A stretch of 64,000 nt of DNA, taken from positions 20,727 to 84,726 of the forward strand of contig JBAMJV010009728.1 in assembly GCA_037951105.1 (NCBI GenBank), read 5' to 3'. Made by a program: the position numbers and the translations under genes. Each line of letters begins with the position of its first letter. Position 1 is the first letter of the stretch. Positions 21,125 to 32,370 of this stretch are shown in pieces. Origin of the DNA: Echinarachnius parma. Taxonomy: Eukaryota; Echinodermata; Echinoidea; Clypeasteroida; Echinarachniidae. Under the pieces are notes generated by a model that was given only the letters and a program-made list of their open reading frames with translations, was not told where the DNA came from and searched no databases.

Positions 21125-21263
21125 TTAAGCTGTCCAAGACACCTGCATGGTCCTGACAACATCCCAATCCTAAAATCTTCCAAAGTCTGCGCCCCCTGGA
21201 CCCCCATTATTCCCTTATTCATGATTTCTCGATATGCCCACTAAAATTGAGCTAACTATATAT

Positions 21264-21405
21264 CAGTGCTGTAGTCCACAAGTTCCGAGTCCGAGTCCCC
21301 AACGAAATAGCATGTTCCCATATGTTTTACATAGGGACTCGGCTCCGAGTCCGAGTCACGAGACCATCAAAAGCGAGTCCGAGTCCGGACTGGACTACAG
21401 CACTG
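21264..21405. mobile_element. 142-bp hAT-like MITE
   Basis: CAGTGCTGTAGTC ... GACTACAGCACTG inverted ends with the 8-bp duplication CTATATAT (21256-21263 and 21406-21413). Internal CGAGTCCGAGTCC repeats. Same locus and duplication at 43339. Confidence 0.92.
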
Positions 21406-21413
21406 CTATATAT

Positions 21414-22136
21414 AAATTACTATTTAAAAGCTTATTATTTTACCTATTTACATCATTATGAACAACAGCTTAAGTGGACCCAATTGAGATTCTTCCAAAT
21501 GTGGGTATCCCTTAACTAATTCCATGCAGAGTTACATCAAGGTGCTAGCAATGTGCCCCTTGGGCCCTGTCAGCTTAGAGCTAAACAGCGAGCCCCTACT
21601 CCGCAACCTTCTAAGGGTTTCTGGCCAAAGTGCTCACCAAGTGCACTACGTGTCCGTTGACTAGGTGTTATTTGGTTAAAAAGTATTTTGTGTCCCCACC
21701 CCTGTCATCAAATCCTGGAGACGATACATGTATTTTTAAATACATTTACATGATGGAATTCTGAATTCAGTTTCTTCAGAAATATGTGACCCAACTATGA
21801 CAGAATCTTGAATTCAGGATTTATTTTTAAAATTGTTGAAACAGTTCTTTGTATTAAAAGGGCGTACATTTTGATAACAGATCAGTCAGCTTTGTTATTA
21901 GGAAGGAGTATCACAGTTATTAATACAAATTTGTAGTGAAAGTCACAAAATACTTGCATATGTTGGCTTTTGAGTGTCTTATTCCAAGGCTGTAAATGGC
22001 CTACCATCCTTTTTAAGTTCAACTAATAACTTAAGTTGCACTTGGTATCTTTGTGAAACATTCCCTGGGCCTTGTTTCGTAAAAATTTGTCCAATTATTG
22101 TCATTATTATAGCCACAGCCAATTAGCATCCAGCAC
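21414..22136. other. low-complexity-free spacer, nothing recognised
   Basis: Moderately AT-rich sequence duplicated at 43490-44212 with few changes. I see no ORF with support, no RNA gene and no element ends. Confidence 0.4.
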
Positions 22137-22140
22137 TTAA

Positions 22141-22679
22141 AGGTAACGTTGAGTATTGGTAATTTCCAAAGTGCCCCCCCCCCCCCCCCCAAATTAATTG
22201 TAACGGATTTGGTTGATTTCAATTCCATATGAAAGATAATCCAAAAAAACATGGGAAATAATAATAATTCCCATTCAAATGCTCTAATTGTTGTGAAATT
22301 TGCTTTCAAAATATTTATAAAAGTTATTGACGTCCGGCCATCACTTTTTAGAGAACGCTAGCGCGAGGCGCAAGCGTTCTAGGTCCTCCGATGCGAAAGG
22401 CGAACGGCGCTTGCGATACACATGAATATGCGCGGTAACTATTACCGCGCATTACAGTCTCGTATCAGGAGTACCTAGAACGCTAGCGCTTCTCTCTAAA
22501 GTTAATAATATGACACTTGAGTTGTAACGGCCCTTTTTGAATGATAACAGGGGTTTTACTTTGTCGTTTGTAATTGTGTATACTTTTCGAGCATGGTGAA
22601 GTTATAACTATTAGTTTGTACCGTAATCGTGCAGGTTTTGGTTACTAAAGTTAAGTTTGACCAATACTCAACGTTACCT
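22141..22679. mobile_element. TTAA-target MITE (Kolobok-like), family M1
   Basis: AGGTAACGTTGAGTATTGGT and its exact reverse complement end the element, with TTAA on both sides (22137-22140, 22680-22683). A second inverted-repeat pair (AGAACGCTAGCGC near 22352 and CTAGAACGCTAGCGC near 22480) frames an inner 150-bp palindromic insert. No transposase. Confidence 0.9.
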
Positions 22680-22683
22680 TTAA

Positions 22684-24777
22684 GCTGTTGCTATGGTTGT
22701 TATAATTATTGGGCATGCACTTTCAACAATAATAATTGAAAAAGTTGTATGAAATAGGGCCCTGGACTGGTGAAAGGCATTTCACTACAGGGGTATGCGG
22801 TGCGATGAGTTTCACTCTTTCACATGTTTATTCATTGCTTGATTTCAAGCCACTGTAAGTTTGTTGCACTGTTTGGGGCTGATCAGTGTTATTTTCTTGA
22901 TGAATATATCCATATCTTTCATTTTAAAAAAGGTGGAATATTATAGTGAAATTATGTGTCACAAGATTGAAATCTGTATTATATATTGTTTGTTTTCAGG
23001 AGAAATATGTTACTGTAGATAGGCCAATAGAGTTGTGTATATTAACGGAGGCAAGTGATTTCCAGAAGTTTGTAGCAAATCTTTATATAAAGCCCAATGC
23101 TATGCATTATCAATATGCAATCTTCAGTACCATGTTGTGTTCTCACAAACTGCTGACTTCATGTTATTTTTCTGCAAATGAATACCATACTTACCAGGAG
23201 TTTTATGTACATAAAAGAGTGTTGGTGCATGTGACTTTCACACTTTATTCTGCGCTTGACATCAAGTCACTCTCTTGTTGATATACTGTATATTTTTTGT
23301 TTTCTTTTGAGCATGCATATATATTATTCTTTTCAGTAAAGATCATGCTGTTGAGGTGTTCGGTAAAGATGTTTGGGTAAAATATGACGATATAATCTAG
23401 ATTTGCATGATGAACAATCGGCAGTTATTAAACCAGCTGTTAACCCGCTCTATATACGTTCAATGACGCATCCAGGAATTTTGCAAGGGGTCGGGTCTTA
23501 ACCTGCATTTTTTTGTTGATATAGATGTTAGCTATTCAAAGCTCCAAAATATAAACTACCGGCGATAACAACTATATTTTAAAAAAAGCACCTGAGCCGC
23601 CCCCACCCCCCTCGCTCGCTATGCAGATAACTAAAAGCATGCAGCATCAGAATCAACGTTGATCCACAAGTATGTAGGAAGAAACTTCAGACGAAGACAA
23701 ATAGCAGTAAAGGATCCTAAACATTATGTTATGTTCTTGTTGAAGGGAAACAAAACGCTTGAATTTGTGCTTATATACTGTTACTGATATTTAGTGCATA
23801 ATTCCTGTCACTTCTAGTCGTATAGTTCATCTTGTGTGTCACTTTTAGTGTTCTTGAAACTACTGTGAACTGTTTTGACTGACCACTGGAGGCTGCAATG
23901 TTTTCCAACGGTACCGCATGAAACGTCATCTGACTGCATCAATCTGAACATGCACTAAAAAAAAACATGGGTTATGTAACCGTTGTTATTGAACCTACGA
24001 CTATGTCAGTGGATATGTAGCACGCTTTTGTTAATGCAAGGTCAGATGACGTTTCATATGGTTCTTTTGGATAACATGGCAGCCTCCAGTGGTTGGTCAG
24101 AACGGTTCATAGTGGTTTTAAAAACGTTAATTTTTCCATCATTATTGATTCCCAAGAAAAGATGCCAGCGTTATCGCTCCCCTTTTAAATTTTATTTTCA
24201 AGATGATCATTCTAGATGGACGTTGTTTACCTTTACTGTATTGTGTTTGTTATGGACATAGGTGGAGCATGGTCAGATTGATTGGGGGCGCACTTTGTGT
24301 ATTTTGTGTTCTTCCCAAAGGTTCCCCTTTTGTACTTACCAAAATTTCCCCTTTTGTATTTTATTAGGATTTTATGAATTATTGGGGCACAGAGCCCCCC
24401 CCCCCCCCCCCCCCCCCACCGAGTAGCTACGTACGCCACTGGTTATGGGGTTATGATCATGTTAGATACATGTACCATTTTTTGTTGTAATTCAACTCAT
24501 AATTAGACATGTGATAAACGTTTTACATTTTAGCTAGTTAACATTTATGTGCAAGTGCAAGTCTTTTTCCAAAATATATATTCAGAATGATATATATGAC
24601 AACTTTTGTTACAAAATACCTGTTTTTTACAAACAAAGATATAAACCAAAATTATTTTCGTTCTAGAGTTGTCATTAATTGTGATGTGTGTGGGTGTGTT
24701 GGTATGTGCATGCAAGCAGCTGTGCGTGCGTGTTTGTGTGCGTCTGTTTGTGTATGTGTGCAAATCAGTGTGTATAC
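22684..24777. other. spacer, partly shared with 44725-45890
   Basis: About 22684-23100 and 24140-24777 match the unit-2 copy; 23110-24140 is private to this copy. It contains a foldback (23850-24126), a poly-C run (about 24396) with a degraded hAT-like end (TACGCCACTGG), and a GT-rich tract (24685-24780). No gene supported. Confidence 0.4.
23850..24126. repeat. foldback element with ~80-bp inverted arms
   Basis: TGACCACTGGAGGCTGC ... CATGAAACGTCATCTGAC (23880-23943) is answered by GTCAGATGACGTTTCAT ... GGCAGCCTCCAGTGG (24040-24092). The arms extend imperfectly to about 23850 and 24126. Confidence 0.75.
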
Positions 24778-24781
24778 TTAA

Positions 24782-25353
24782 AGGGATAGTTGAGTTCTGG
24801 TATAATAAAAGAGAGTACAGTTTTAATCAAACTGAATTTTCGTAACCAAAACCTGCATCGTTACATTACAAACTGATAGTTATAACTCCACCATGCTCAA
24901 AAGCAATACAACATTACTAATGACTAAGTAAAAAACCTGTTATTCAAAAAGAGCCATTAAAACTCAAGAGAGCGCTTTCTAATTAAATCCTCTCGATTTC
25001 AACCATTTTAAATAAAATATTGTGCATATGAAGTTTTGATGAAAATAATAGAGATTAGATAGAGAGATAATCAACAACGATTTAAAAACCTCTTTTGTCA
25101 TTTTTTGGAAAGAGGAAGCATTAAAAACAAAATTAACGGCTGGTTTAAAATTATCGAATAATTGTGGGGCCCCACAATTATTACAAACGATTATGTTTAT
25201 GGATATTTCGGCCATTTCTGAACCGATTTTGATCAAATAAAGTGTATTCTGTCATTAAAATTGCATGCTCTTTCGAATTTGACACTCATTTTTCATCATC
25301 TCACAAACAAATATGTTGTGTAGCGCCCTTTATAACAAAACTCAACTATACCT
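24782..25353. mobile_element. TTAA-target MITE, diverged M1 relative
   Basis: AGGGATAGTTGAGTTCTGG at the left and CAAAACTCAACTATACCT-like right end (25336-25353), TTAA on both sides. 572 bp. The homologous copy at 45895 has lost its right end. Confidence 0.8.
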
Positions 25354-25357
25354 TTAA

Positions 25358-26436
25358 AGGGTACTAGCTACCACCCGAGAATTATATTTCTTATAACTGT
25401 CTATACCTATATTTTATTTTGTTAATTTTTTAACGGGAAAAAAATCAACCGTCGATCAATCGATGATGTCCGGGAATGAGATACGTGAGAACGGTCCACC
25501 AGAGATCTAGGAAAGTTTTGTCGGATATTGACAATGTTACTACTTACTACATTATAGGCACCATTGCAGAAAGAGATGCAATCGATGTCAAGTTGCAATA
25601 AATTGTAAGTACGATCATGTGACCAAATGCGCACATGGCACAATTAATTACAACTTTGCAATCAATTGCATCTTTTTTTACAACGGGACCCGTCACCCTA
25701 GTAATGCTGTCAAAATCAACAAAACCTACCACATTGCTTTCAAAATATCAAGGAGCGTCAATTGAAAGCACCTTGATTATACATAATTGTAGCCTACATG
25801 TGTATCTCGGAAGTACACAAAGTGACCATCTTTCCCCCCTGCATGGCTCTTTTAATTTTTAACCGACGTCTGTACAGGACGTCTTTAGCCATATATTATT
25901 TCGCGAGTTTGCTACCGAAAATGATAATTATCAAAATTGCTTCTCTTGCGAGGAACGAAGTCTTTTTTTAGTCGCAAGCTTTTATTATAATGTTCTTTTA
26001 ATTAAATGCTTATAATATGTATCAGATAATAAATTTTGAGCATCCCTTAAATCTCAAAGACGCTACAATTCAAAGACATTATTAATTTAGACAACAAAAA
26101 TGGTAATGAGCTAGCTATTGGGATCTATATTATGATGATCTTTTTTCTTTTTCTTTTTTTATAAACAATGACTCGATTTCTTTTTAGAATTGATTCCCCC
26201 TTTTCATGCATAGGAAATGACACTGATATCTAAATGCCACTGGTATCATGCTGACAATGAACAATAAAATGTCAAGAAAATGTCTGCATATTTCAAACGA
26301 ATAAGCTATTCTATCGCATGTATTCGATCGTCTTAGTGAAAAATATAATTCTGATCGCTTGAATTGTAATTACATTTTAAGAGCACTCTATACATTTTGT
26401 TTAAATATATATATTTTTCTTTATTGAATGAGCAAA
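25358..26436. other. AT-rich spacer with M2 MITE end
   Basis: 25358-25430 resembles the left end of the M2 family (AGGGTACTAGCTACCACC). 25551-25566 is the empty site (CATTATAGGCACCATTGC) of the hAT element at 46589. 25556-25690 is a small inverted-repeat element (TTGCAGAAAGAGATGCAATC ... GATTGC). No gene. Confidence 0.45.
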
Positions 26437-26625
26437 GAAAAGGCTTCGCCGGGAATCGAACCCGAGACATCCGGATTGAAAGACGGGTGCTCAACCCATG
26501 GGCGTCGATACTTACGTAATACCCATTCATCAGGGGGGGATGGATGAATGGATCATCCCCCCCCCCCCCCCTGATCAATGGGTATCAATGACAGATCGAC
26601 GCCCCGTGCCTCAACCATCGAGCCA
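26437..26625 (-). repeat. tRNA-derived SINE head interrupted by a small hAT-like insertion
   Basis: On the minus strand the sequence reads GTGGCTCGATGGTTGAGC, then CCCGTCTTTCAATCC, then GGGTTCGATTCCCGGC: polymerase III A and B boxes and an anticodon-loop-like TTTCAA. It is interrupted at 26497-26608. The intact version is at 50791. The following body (TTTCTTTGCTCATT on the minus strand) is shared with SINEs at 33054 and 52980, so it is a SINE and not a working tRNA gene. Confidence 0.7.
26497..26608. mobile_element. 112-bp hAT-like insertion
   Basis: The ends CATGGGCGTCGAT and ATCGACGCCCCGTG are flanked by GCTCAACC and CCTCAACC (8 bp, one mismatch). The copy at 50840 reads GTGCTCAACCATCGAGCC without it. 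Same end sequence as the 3.1-kb element at 28791. Confidence 0.88.
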
Positions 26626-27440
26626 CAAATGGGGGACTTTACCTTGAAACCCTTTGCTTTGCTCAAATATTCAGAAGCTATATAAACCGGGCTCTAACCC
26701 CAAAATATTTAAATCGATTTTTCGAAAGAAAGTACGTGGATCACGCGACGTGATGCAGCTTTGTAAATTCAAACGTAGGAAACTGAATATAAATATTTAA
26801 GATGGTTGAAATTGAAAAAAAGAACAACTAAGGCTTCCCCGGGAGGGCCCCGGGAATCGAACCAAGACCCGGATTGCTAGACCCCTTGAATGGGGGACGC
26901 CCCCAACCCCCGTTGATGGGGGGGGGGGGGGGGGTTAACCCCCCTTCCCCCTTTCCAAATTTAAATCGGTCTCGAGGTCACTTTTGATGGATCCCGGTCT
27001 CGGCTTCGAACATTTTTGACGGACTATTAATACATTATACATGGACGTTAGTACGATCAATTGTAATTCTCTCTGTAAGAAACCGATCCCTCTGTTGTTA
27101 CAGGAACAATAAATAAATCGCTCCCAACCCAAACATCATGTCTGTGTATATCGCCTACCAGCAATGCAACATTATTATATAGGAGGCGGGGAGGGGTGGT
27201 ACCGTCCTCCCCCCCCCCCCCCCCCCTCCCCCGCCCGAGTTGAAAACGGACAAGTTCCATCAAAACGCACATAAAATTCGGGCAATCATAATAATTAAGT
27301 TCAGGCAAATCCCCCGCAAATCCATGTGATATGCGGGCAAAATATGTGAAAATTCAAACATTCAGGCAAACAACCTTAGCCCGCGCGCCTGGCCGGGAAT
27401 ACGATGTCCCCCGATGTGCATGTGATGTCCATGTAAAACG
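26626..27440. other. spacer with a second tRNA-like block and G/C homopolymers
   Basis: 26830-26896 on the minus strand contains GGTTCGATTCCCGGGG (B-box-like) and a CTAGCAATCC loop, matching 51071-51136. 26917-27440 has G and C runs of 16-25 bases and is absent from the unit-3 copy. No gene. Confidence 0.45.
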
Positions 27441-27737
27441 AGCTAGCTGAGCGCGCTGATGCGGCGCGCCGCCATGTTAATATACAATTATAATTATGTG
27501 TGGAAGCTGAAGCATGTGCATCATTATTGTACGTAGTCCCAGACGTTACTATGCTGAACTTTATCCGGTAAAATATTGTCTTCTACATACATGCTGTAAG
27601 TCATTCATCGCTTATAGGGCAACGATTTACTCCTGAGAAATAGAGTCATTACCATGTAGAGGAAATCGTCGACTTTGTGGACTTTTCGGGACTATGAAAA
27701 TCAGCGAGCTGTCTTAGCGGAACACGAGCGAAGAATA
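27441..27737 (+). promoter_or_regulatory. conserved region upstream of unit 2 exon 1 (candidate promoter/5'UTR)
   Basis: This is nearly identical to 51150-51441 (GAGCTAGCTGAGCGCGC, ACTTTATCCGGTAAAAT, GCTTATAGGGCAACGA), whereas sequence further upstream differs by large insertions. I see no clear TATA box. Its position just before the conserved ATG suggests a promoter and 5' untranslated region. Confidence 0.35.
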
Positions 27738-28344
27738 ATGGAAAGTGCGCCCATAACTCCGGGGGTGACGGCCGATGGTGGTGGTGTATCTGCTGTGCGA
27801 CCAGCTAATGGACCCACATGCGAATCTTCCACTGATAAACTTTCGAGTTGTACGAGTTGTATTAATCTGAATATTGGGGCCATTTCCCACCTGTGGGAGC
27901 ATCAAAAGGGCGACTTTCTGAAAGGTCACTGCGATGAATACTCTTGTACTGCAGACGAAGTTTTTGTATTTCATGTACTCAAAATTCATGCAAAGTTTTG
28001 TGCAGAATCCTCTTGCAACATGTACAGATGCAGATCTTCTTCACACATGATTGAGGAGACTGAACATGCTCTTGGGAAGCTGAAGGTGAACTCTAACTTC
28101 AAGTTGGAGCCAAACTTTACAGAGACAGAGACGATGCAACTAGCGTCATCCAACCTGGACATGTCACATCAGTCTGGCCAAATAATGTCCAGATCAGGGT
28201 CAGATTACAATTCCTTCCAATATGCATCAGATTTTACGGAGCCTGAAAATTCTCATTGTGTTCCAGTGTCTAGACGATTAGGCACGACTGATGGACTCAC
28301 GACACTCGATCAACCGGCGACACTTGCTGCATCTGATTTGACAG
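27738..28344 (+). CDS. unit 2 exon 1: N-terminal exon with a TAZ-like His-Cys motif
   Basis: The ATG at 27738 starts MESAPITPGVTADGGGVS. The copy at 51442 has the same start but a 1-base insertion just upstream, so only this ATG is conserved. Residues of about 53-100 include SHLWEHQKGD, KGHCDEYSC and HAKFCAESSCNMYRC: H-x3-C-x4-C-x4-C, the spacing of a TAZ zinc site as in CBP/p300. The other copy keeps it (HTKFCAEPSCNLYSC). Only one canonical site is seen, so it may be a reduced TAZ or a convergent motif. The exon ends at TTGACAG/GTGCAG in phase 1 (607 nt); an alternative phase-1 donor follows 28395. A Ser/Thr-rich tail precedes it. Phase fits exon 2. Function is inferred: a protein-contact module of a zinc-finger factor. 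Confidence 0.66.
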
Positions 28345-28519
28345 GTGCAGATCGTGAGAAACTTTGTTTGACTTTGACCAACAACAACAACAACAGTAGG
28401 CCTATGGCTAGAAGGGAGTCTCATCAAGCTTCAAAAGCCTCGTCTAATCATCATACTGTTCCTGCTAAAAGTGAGTGCAGACTTCAGACTGGTTATTACT
28501 TATTAGAGAATCATTAAAA

Positions 28520-28700
28520 AAGGGAACCAACATCTAAAAAATAATATATTTATAAATAAAAGGTAAAAGTTTTAGTCCATATTCCACCAACAAGATCAGA
28601 AAAATACGTTTCCATGCAGACAAATCATATCATTGAAAAGGTCATCACCATACTAAAATATGTGGTCTGCAGAAGAAGACAATGATTTATTGTTCAACAC
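28520..28700. repeat. degraded M2 MITE fragment
   Basis: Similar to 52440-52590 (ATATTCCACCAACAAG, AATACGTTTCCA, GGTCATCACCATACTAAA) but diverged and without ends. Confidence 0.5.
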
Positions 28701-28790
28701 TTACACATCTTCCGTGGTTCTAAGATTGGCATTCTCTACCAAGATGTGCCCAAATTGGCATGCATGACTAAAAGAACCGATGCTCTATAG

Positions 28791-31700
28791 CATGGGCGTC
28801 GATCACAGAGGGGTCATTCCATGTCAAATCACCCAATGGATTTCATCGTACCCCCTTCAAATTTGTTCATATTTGGTATGATATTTCAACCTTTCAAAGC
28901 GCAAATATTTAAGTTTTATCCCAATCCGCCCAACGGTTTTGGCGCTATGGGCGATTCTTTGGGGGTAGTTTTGTCAAAAATGGGCGTGGGCACCGTTTTT
29001 CAAATCGCCATTGTCCGTTAACCGTTGGGTCAATTTATTTTTAATGGTGTCATTGGACTGGAGATGTTAAATGCAATCCATTTATGCCATTTGTTTTCAT
29101 GCATGAGCGAGTTTGGATACGATAACCTTTGACCTTAGGCTTCAACCTTCCGTTTTACCTCGTGGATCAAATAATTTTGAGAATTTTGTTGGCTTAAATC
29201 TTGGCTTGATATAATATCTACAACATATGAAAGAATTGGAGATGTATTATTTCTTGTTTTTTCTACAGCCTTGTTTTAAGTTTTCAAATCTCATGTAAAA
29301 TTGAATTATTTTAGACCTACACCCATGTCCAAGAATTCTATAGGGGTGTATTGTATGAAAAAGACCTTTTCAAAGTCAGGATTAGAGCCTATTCACACTC
29401 TGGCTCACCACTGTTAAATAGACCTGCTAATCCCCATACAATAGCAATCCAGACAAATGACATTCTAATGATACCACATGTTTCCAACCTGACAATGGCC
29501 CTGTTGCAGAAAGAGATAAATCAATTGTGAGTCAGATCAAATGTTCTAAATGCACAAATCTGATTGGTTGAAATGCAGAAAATGTCTCTCTCTGAAACAG
29601 GGCCTAGGTGGAGATCTTTTCTTGAATAAAATCTTTCAAGTTCAAGTTCAAATTGCAAACTTGTACATCAATTATGAAAGCAAATATCTACAGGTATCCC
29701 GGCTTTTCAATTAATTTAATGTTTCTATGCAACAGAAATTCATGCAATAGTAACATGATTTGCAATTGTAAACATTCAACCCTGATTATTTCCAACTAAA
29801 CCAAACACAAAACAATGCTGTTTGATATTCCACTCATTTTGATTTTTAATGGCACTTGTTTTTAAATGCATTAATTGCAATAAAAAAAACAGTGCAATTT
29901 GAAATTTCACAAACCATAAATAATGCATTAAGCAAATGTGATGATTCACAAAAATGGACAGGCATGCGCAAGTTCTTGTGACTTTTGAAATTAGGTCATT
30001 TGTCTTTAATCTAAGCTCTTTCATAGCATGAAGAGATAAGTATCTCTGATTTTCACACATAGTGTACGAAACAACTGTAGAAATATTGTGGTAAGATCAA
30101 ATCTTAAACAATCATTGGTTATAAAATTATGAGCAGTTGTCTAGAGGGTAGTTACTGTTTGTGTTTGGTATATTTGGAAAGAATCAGGTTTGAATTTGTA
30201 CAGCTTGCAAATCATGTTAATATTGCATGAATTTCTGATGCATAGAAACATTAAATTCATTGAAAAGGGATACCTGTAGATATTTGCTTTCATAATTGAT
30301 GTACAAGTTTGCAATTTGAACTTGAACTTGAAAGATTTTATTCAAGAAAAGATCTCCACCTAGGCCCTGTTTCAGAGAGAGACATTTTCTGCATTTCAAC
30401 CAATCAGATTTGTGCATTTAGAACATTTGATCTGACTCACAATTGATTTATCTCTTTCTGCAACAGGGCCATTGTCAGGTTGGAAACATGTGGTATCATT
30501 AGAATGTCATTTGTCTGGATTGCTATTGTATGGGGATTAGCAGGTCTATTTAACAGTGGTGAGCCAGAGTGTGAATAGGCTCTAATCCTGACTTTGAAAA
30601 GGTCTTTTTCATACAATACACCCCTATAGAATTCTTGGACATGGGTGTAGGTCTAAAATAATTCAATTTTACATGAAATTTGAAAACTTAAAACAAGGCT
30701 GTAGAAAAAACAAGAAATAATACATCTCCAATTCTTTCATATGTTGTAGATATTATATCAAGCCAAGATTTAAGCCAAAACAATTCACAAGATTATTTGA
30801 TCCACGAGGTGAAACGGAAGGTCGAAGCCTAAGGCCAAAGGTTATCGTATCCAAACTCGCTCATGCATGAAAACAAATGGCATAAATGGATTGCATATAC
30901 ATCCCCAGTCCAATGACACCATTAAAAAAAAATTGACCCAACGGTTAACGGACAATGGCGATTTTAAAAACGGTGCCCACGCCCATTTTTGACAAAACTA
31001 CCCCCGAAGAATCGACCATAGCGCCAAAACCGTTGGGCGGATTGGGCTAAAACTTAAATCTTTGCGCTTTGAAAGGTTGAAATATCATACATACCAAATA
31101 TTAGCAAATTTGAAGGGGGTACGATGAAAATTTTCACTTTTTTGGGGTGATTTGACATGGAATGACCCAGAGGTGATATCCCCGCCCCCCCTAAATATTT
31201 CAGGAGGGGGGATGGCCTGTATTATTATCCCCCCAATATTTGGGGTTCAAAAATATTTATACATTGAAATAAAGGAGCACTGCCCCCTCTCATTCATAAT
31301 GTGAAAGTTGTTACTAGTATACAGAGCGTATTAAAAAAAAAGCGTTACACTTTTGAAAAATCTGACAAAATTACATTTCAAAATATTTAGAAGATTTGTT
31401 CATGTCGATAGATGCCCAATAGTCTCATCTATCAAGTGCTACTAACAAAACAAATTTTTGTTCACGCTTGGGCGAACACTGACTGTTTTTGTGCAGAGTG
31501 TGAAAAATGACTTGCGCCAAATTGAAAGAGGGAAAATGTAACCAGCAATCTGAATAAGTACTCCCATTCAAACAAATTGCTCTTTGCCAGACTATCATAA
31601 CCAGGATTTTTTTTAAAAGGGGAGGAGGGGGGGGGGGGGGGTTTCTTCAGAAAATTTTCTGTCAGCTGGGGGGGGGGGGGGGGAGGGAGGGGAGGGAGTC

Positions 31701-31912
31701 GTAGATAATTTTCGAAGCCGAGAACGCAAATTTTCTACATTTTCGAGACCGAGGGGGTAATGTCCCTTCATTTTAATGTTATTTTATATTTCTGAACCCC
31801 AAATATTGGGGGGGGGGGGGGGGGGGGGGGGGGTGATAATACAGGCCATCCCCCGCACCTCAAATATTGGGGGGGGGGGATATATCCATCCCCCCCGTGA
31901 TCGACGCCCATG
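28791..31912. mobile_element. 3.1-kb hAT-like element carrying a nested palindromic element
   Basis: CATGGGCGTCGATCAC at the left, GTGATCGACGCCCATG at the right, a perfect 16-base inverted pair. The flanks CTCTATAG and TTCTGTAA agree at 5 of 8 positions, as expected for an old 8-bp duplication. Outside the nested 2356-bp element it holds GGGG-rich tracts and ATATTTGGGG repeats. No transposase is recognised. Confidence 0.75.
28812..31167. mobile_element. 2.36-kb palindromic element with ~960-bp inverted arms
   Basis: GGTCATTCCATGTCAAATCA begins the left arm and its reverse complement ends the right arm. The arms (about 28812-29770 and 30198-31167) match over their whole length with scattered substitutions and small indels, around an AT-rich centre of about 427 bp. 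The flanks carry a perfect 6-bp duplication CAGAGG (28806-28811 and 31168-31173). No ORF of note. As RNA it would form a very long hairpin. Confidence 0.9.
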
Positions 31913-32360
31913 TTCTGTAACATAAGCCTGCAGGTGTTGTTCCCTGAACTTTACAATTGTGCATTTTTTTCTTTACATTTTAAACATGTAAAACTTCCAA
32001 TTACAAACAAATGATGTACATGCCAGCAAATAAAACTTTTTGTGTGAATCTAATATGCCAGCACCACATCAACAATTGTAGTCGTACTGATGTACAGTAC
32101 TTCATGTAGGTAGTGAATAATTAACACTATATCTTCATAATTTACTTTATGCCTGAAGCCGAAGGTCAAAGAGCCACTGTTTAGCAGTGAAGTTGAATTA
32201 ACTCAGGGCTAGAAACTAGAAAGCTAACTAACAGGGTTGGTTAATGGTACTACACAAACCCAAAGGATAATAAATCAACTCTGGGATATGTGTGAGGGAT
32301 CACCAAAGGGATGCAGCTTTTTGTGTACATTATTTCAATTATTTTATACAAATCAATGAT
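31913..32360. other. AT-rich spacer, nothing recognised
   Basis: No supported ORF, RNA gene or element end. Confidence 0.4.
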
Positions 32361-32370
32361 TTTTGTCGAG

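Noticed and set aside
24545-24781. Small genes in the GT-rich tract
   Set aside because: Cys/Val/Cys-Thr-rich peptides from TG repeats on either strand; not maintained between the two copies.
26437-26625. A functional tRNA-Glu gene
   Set aside because: It has A and B boxes, but no proper acceptor-stem pairing is seen, it is followed by a SINE body, and it is split by an insertion.
27675-27737. Upstream start (TTG) for exon 1 adding 21 residues
   Set aside because: The unit-3 copy has a 1-base insertion just before the ATG, so the upstream frame is not conserved.
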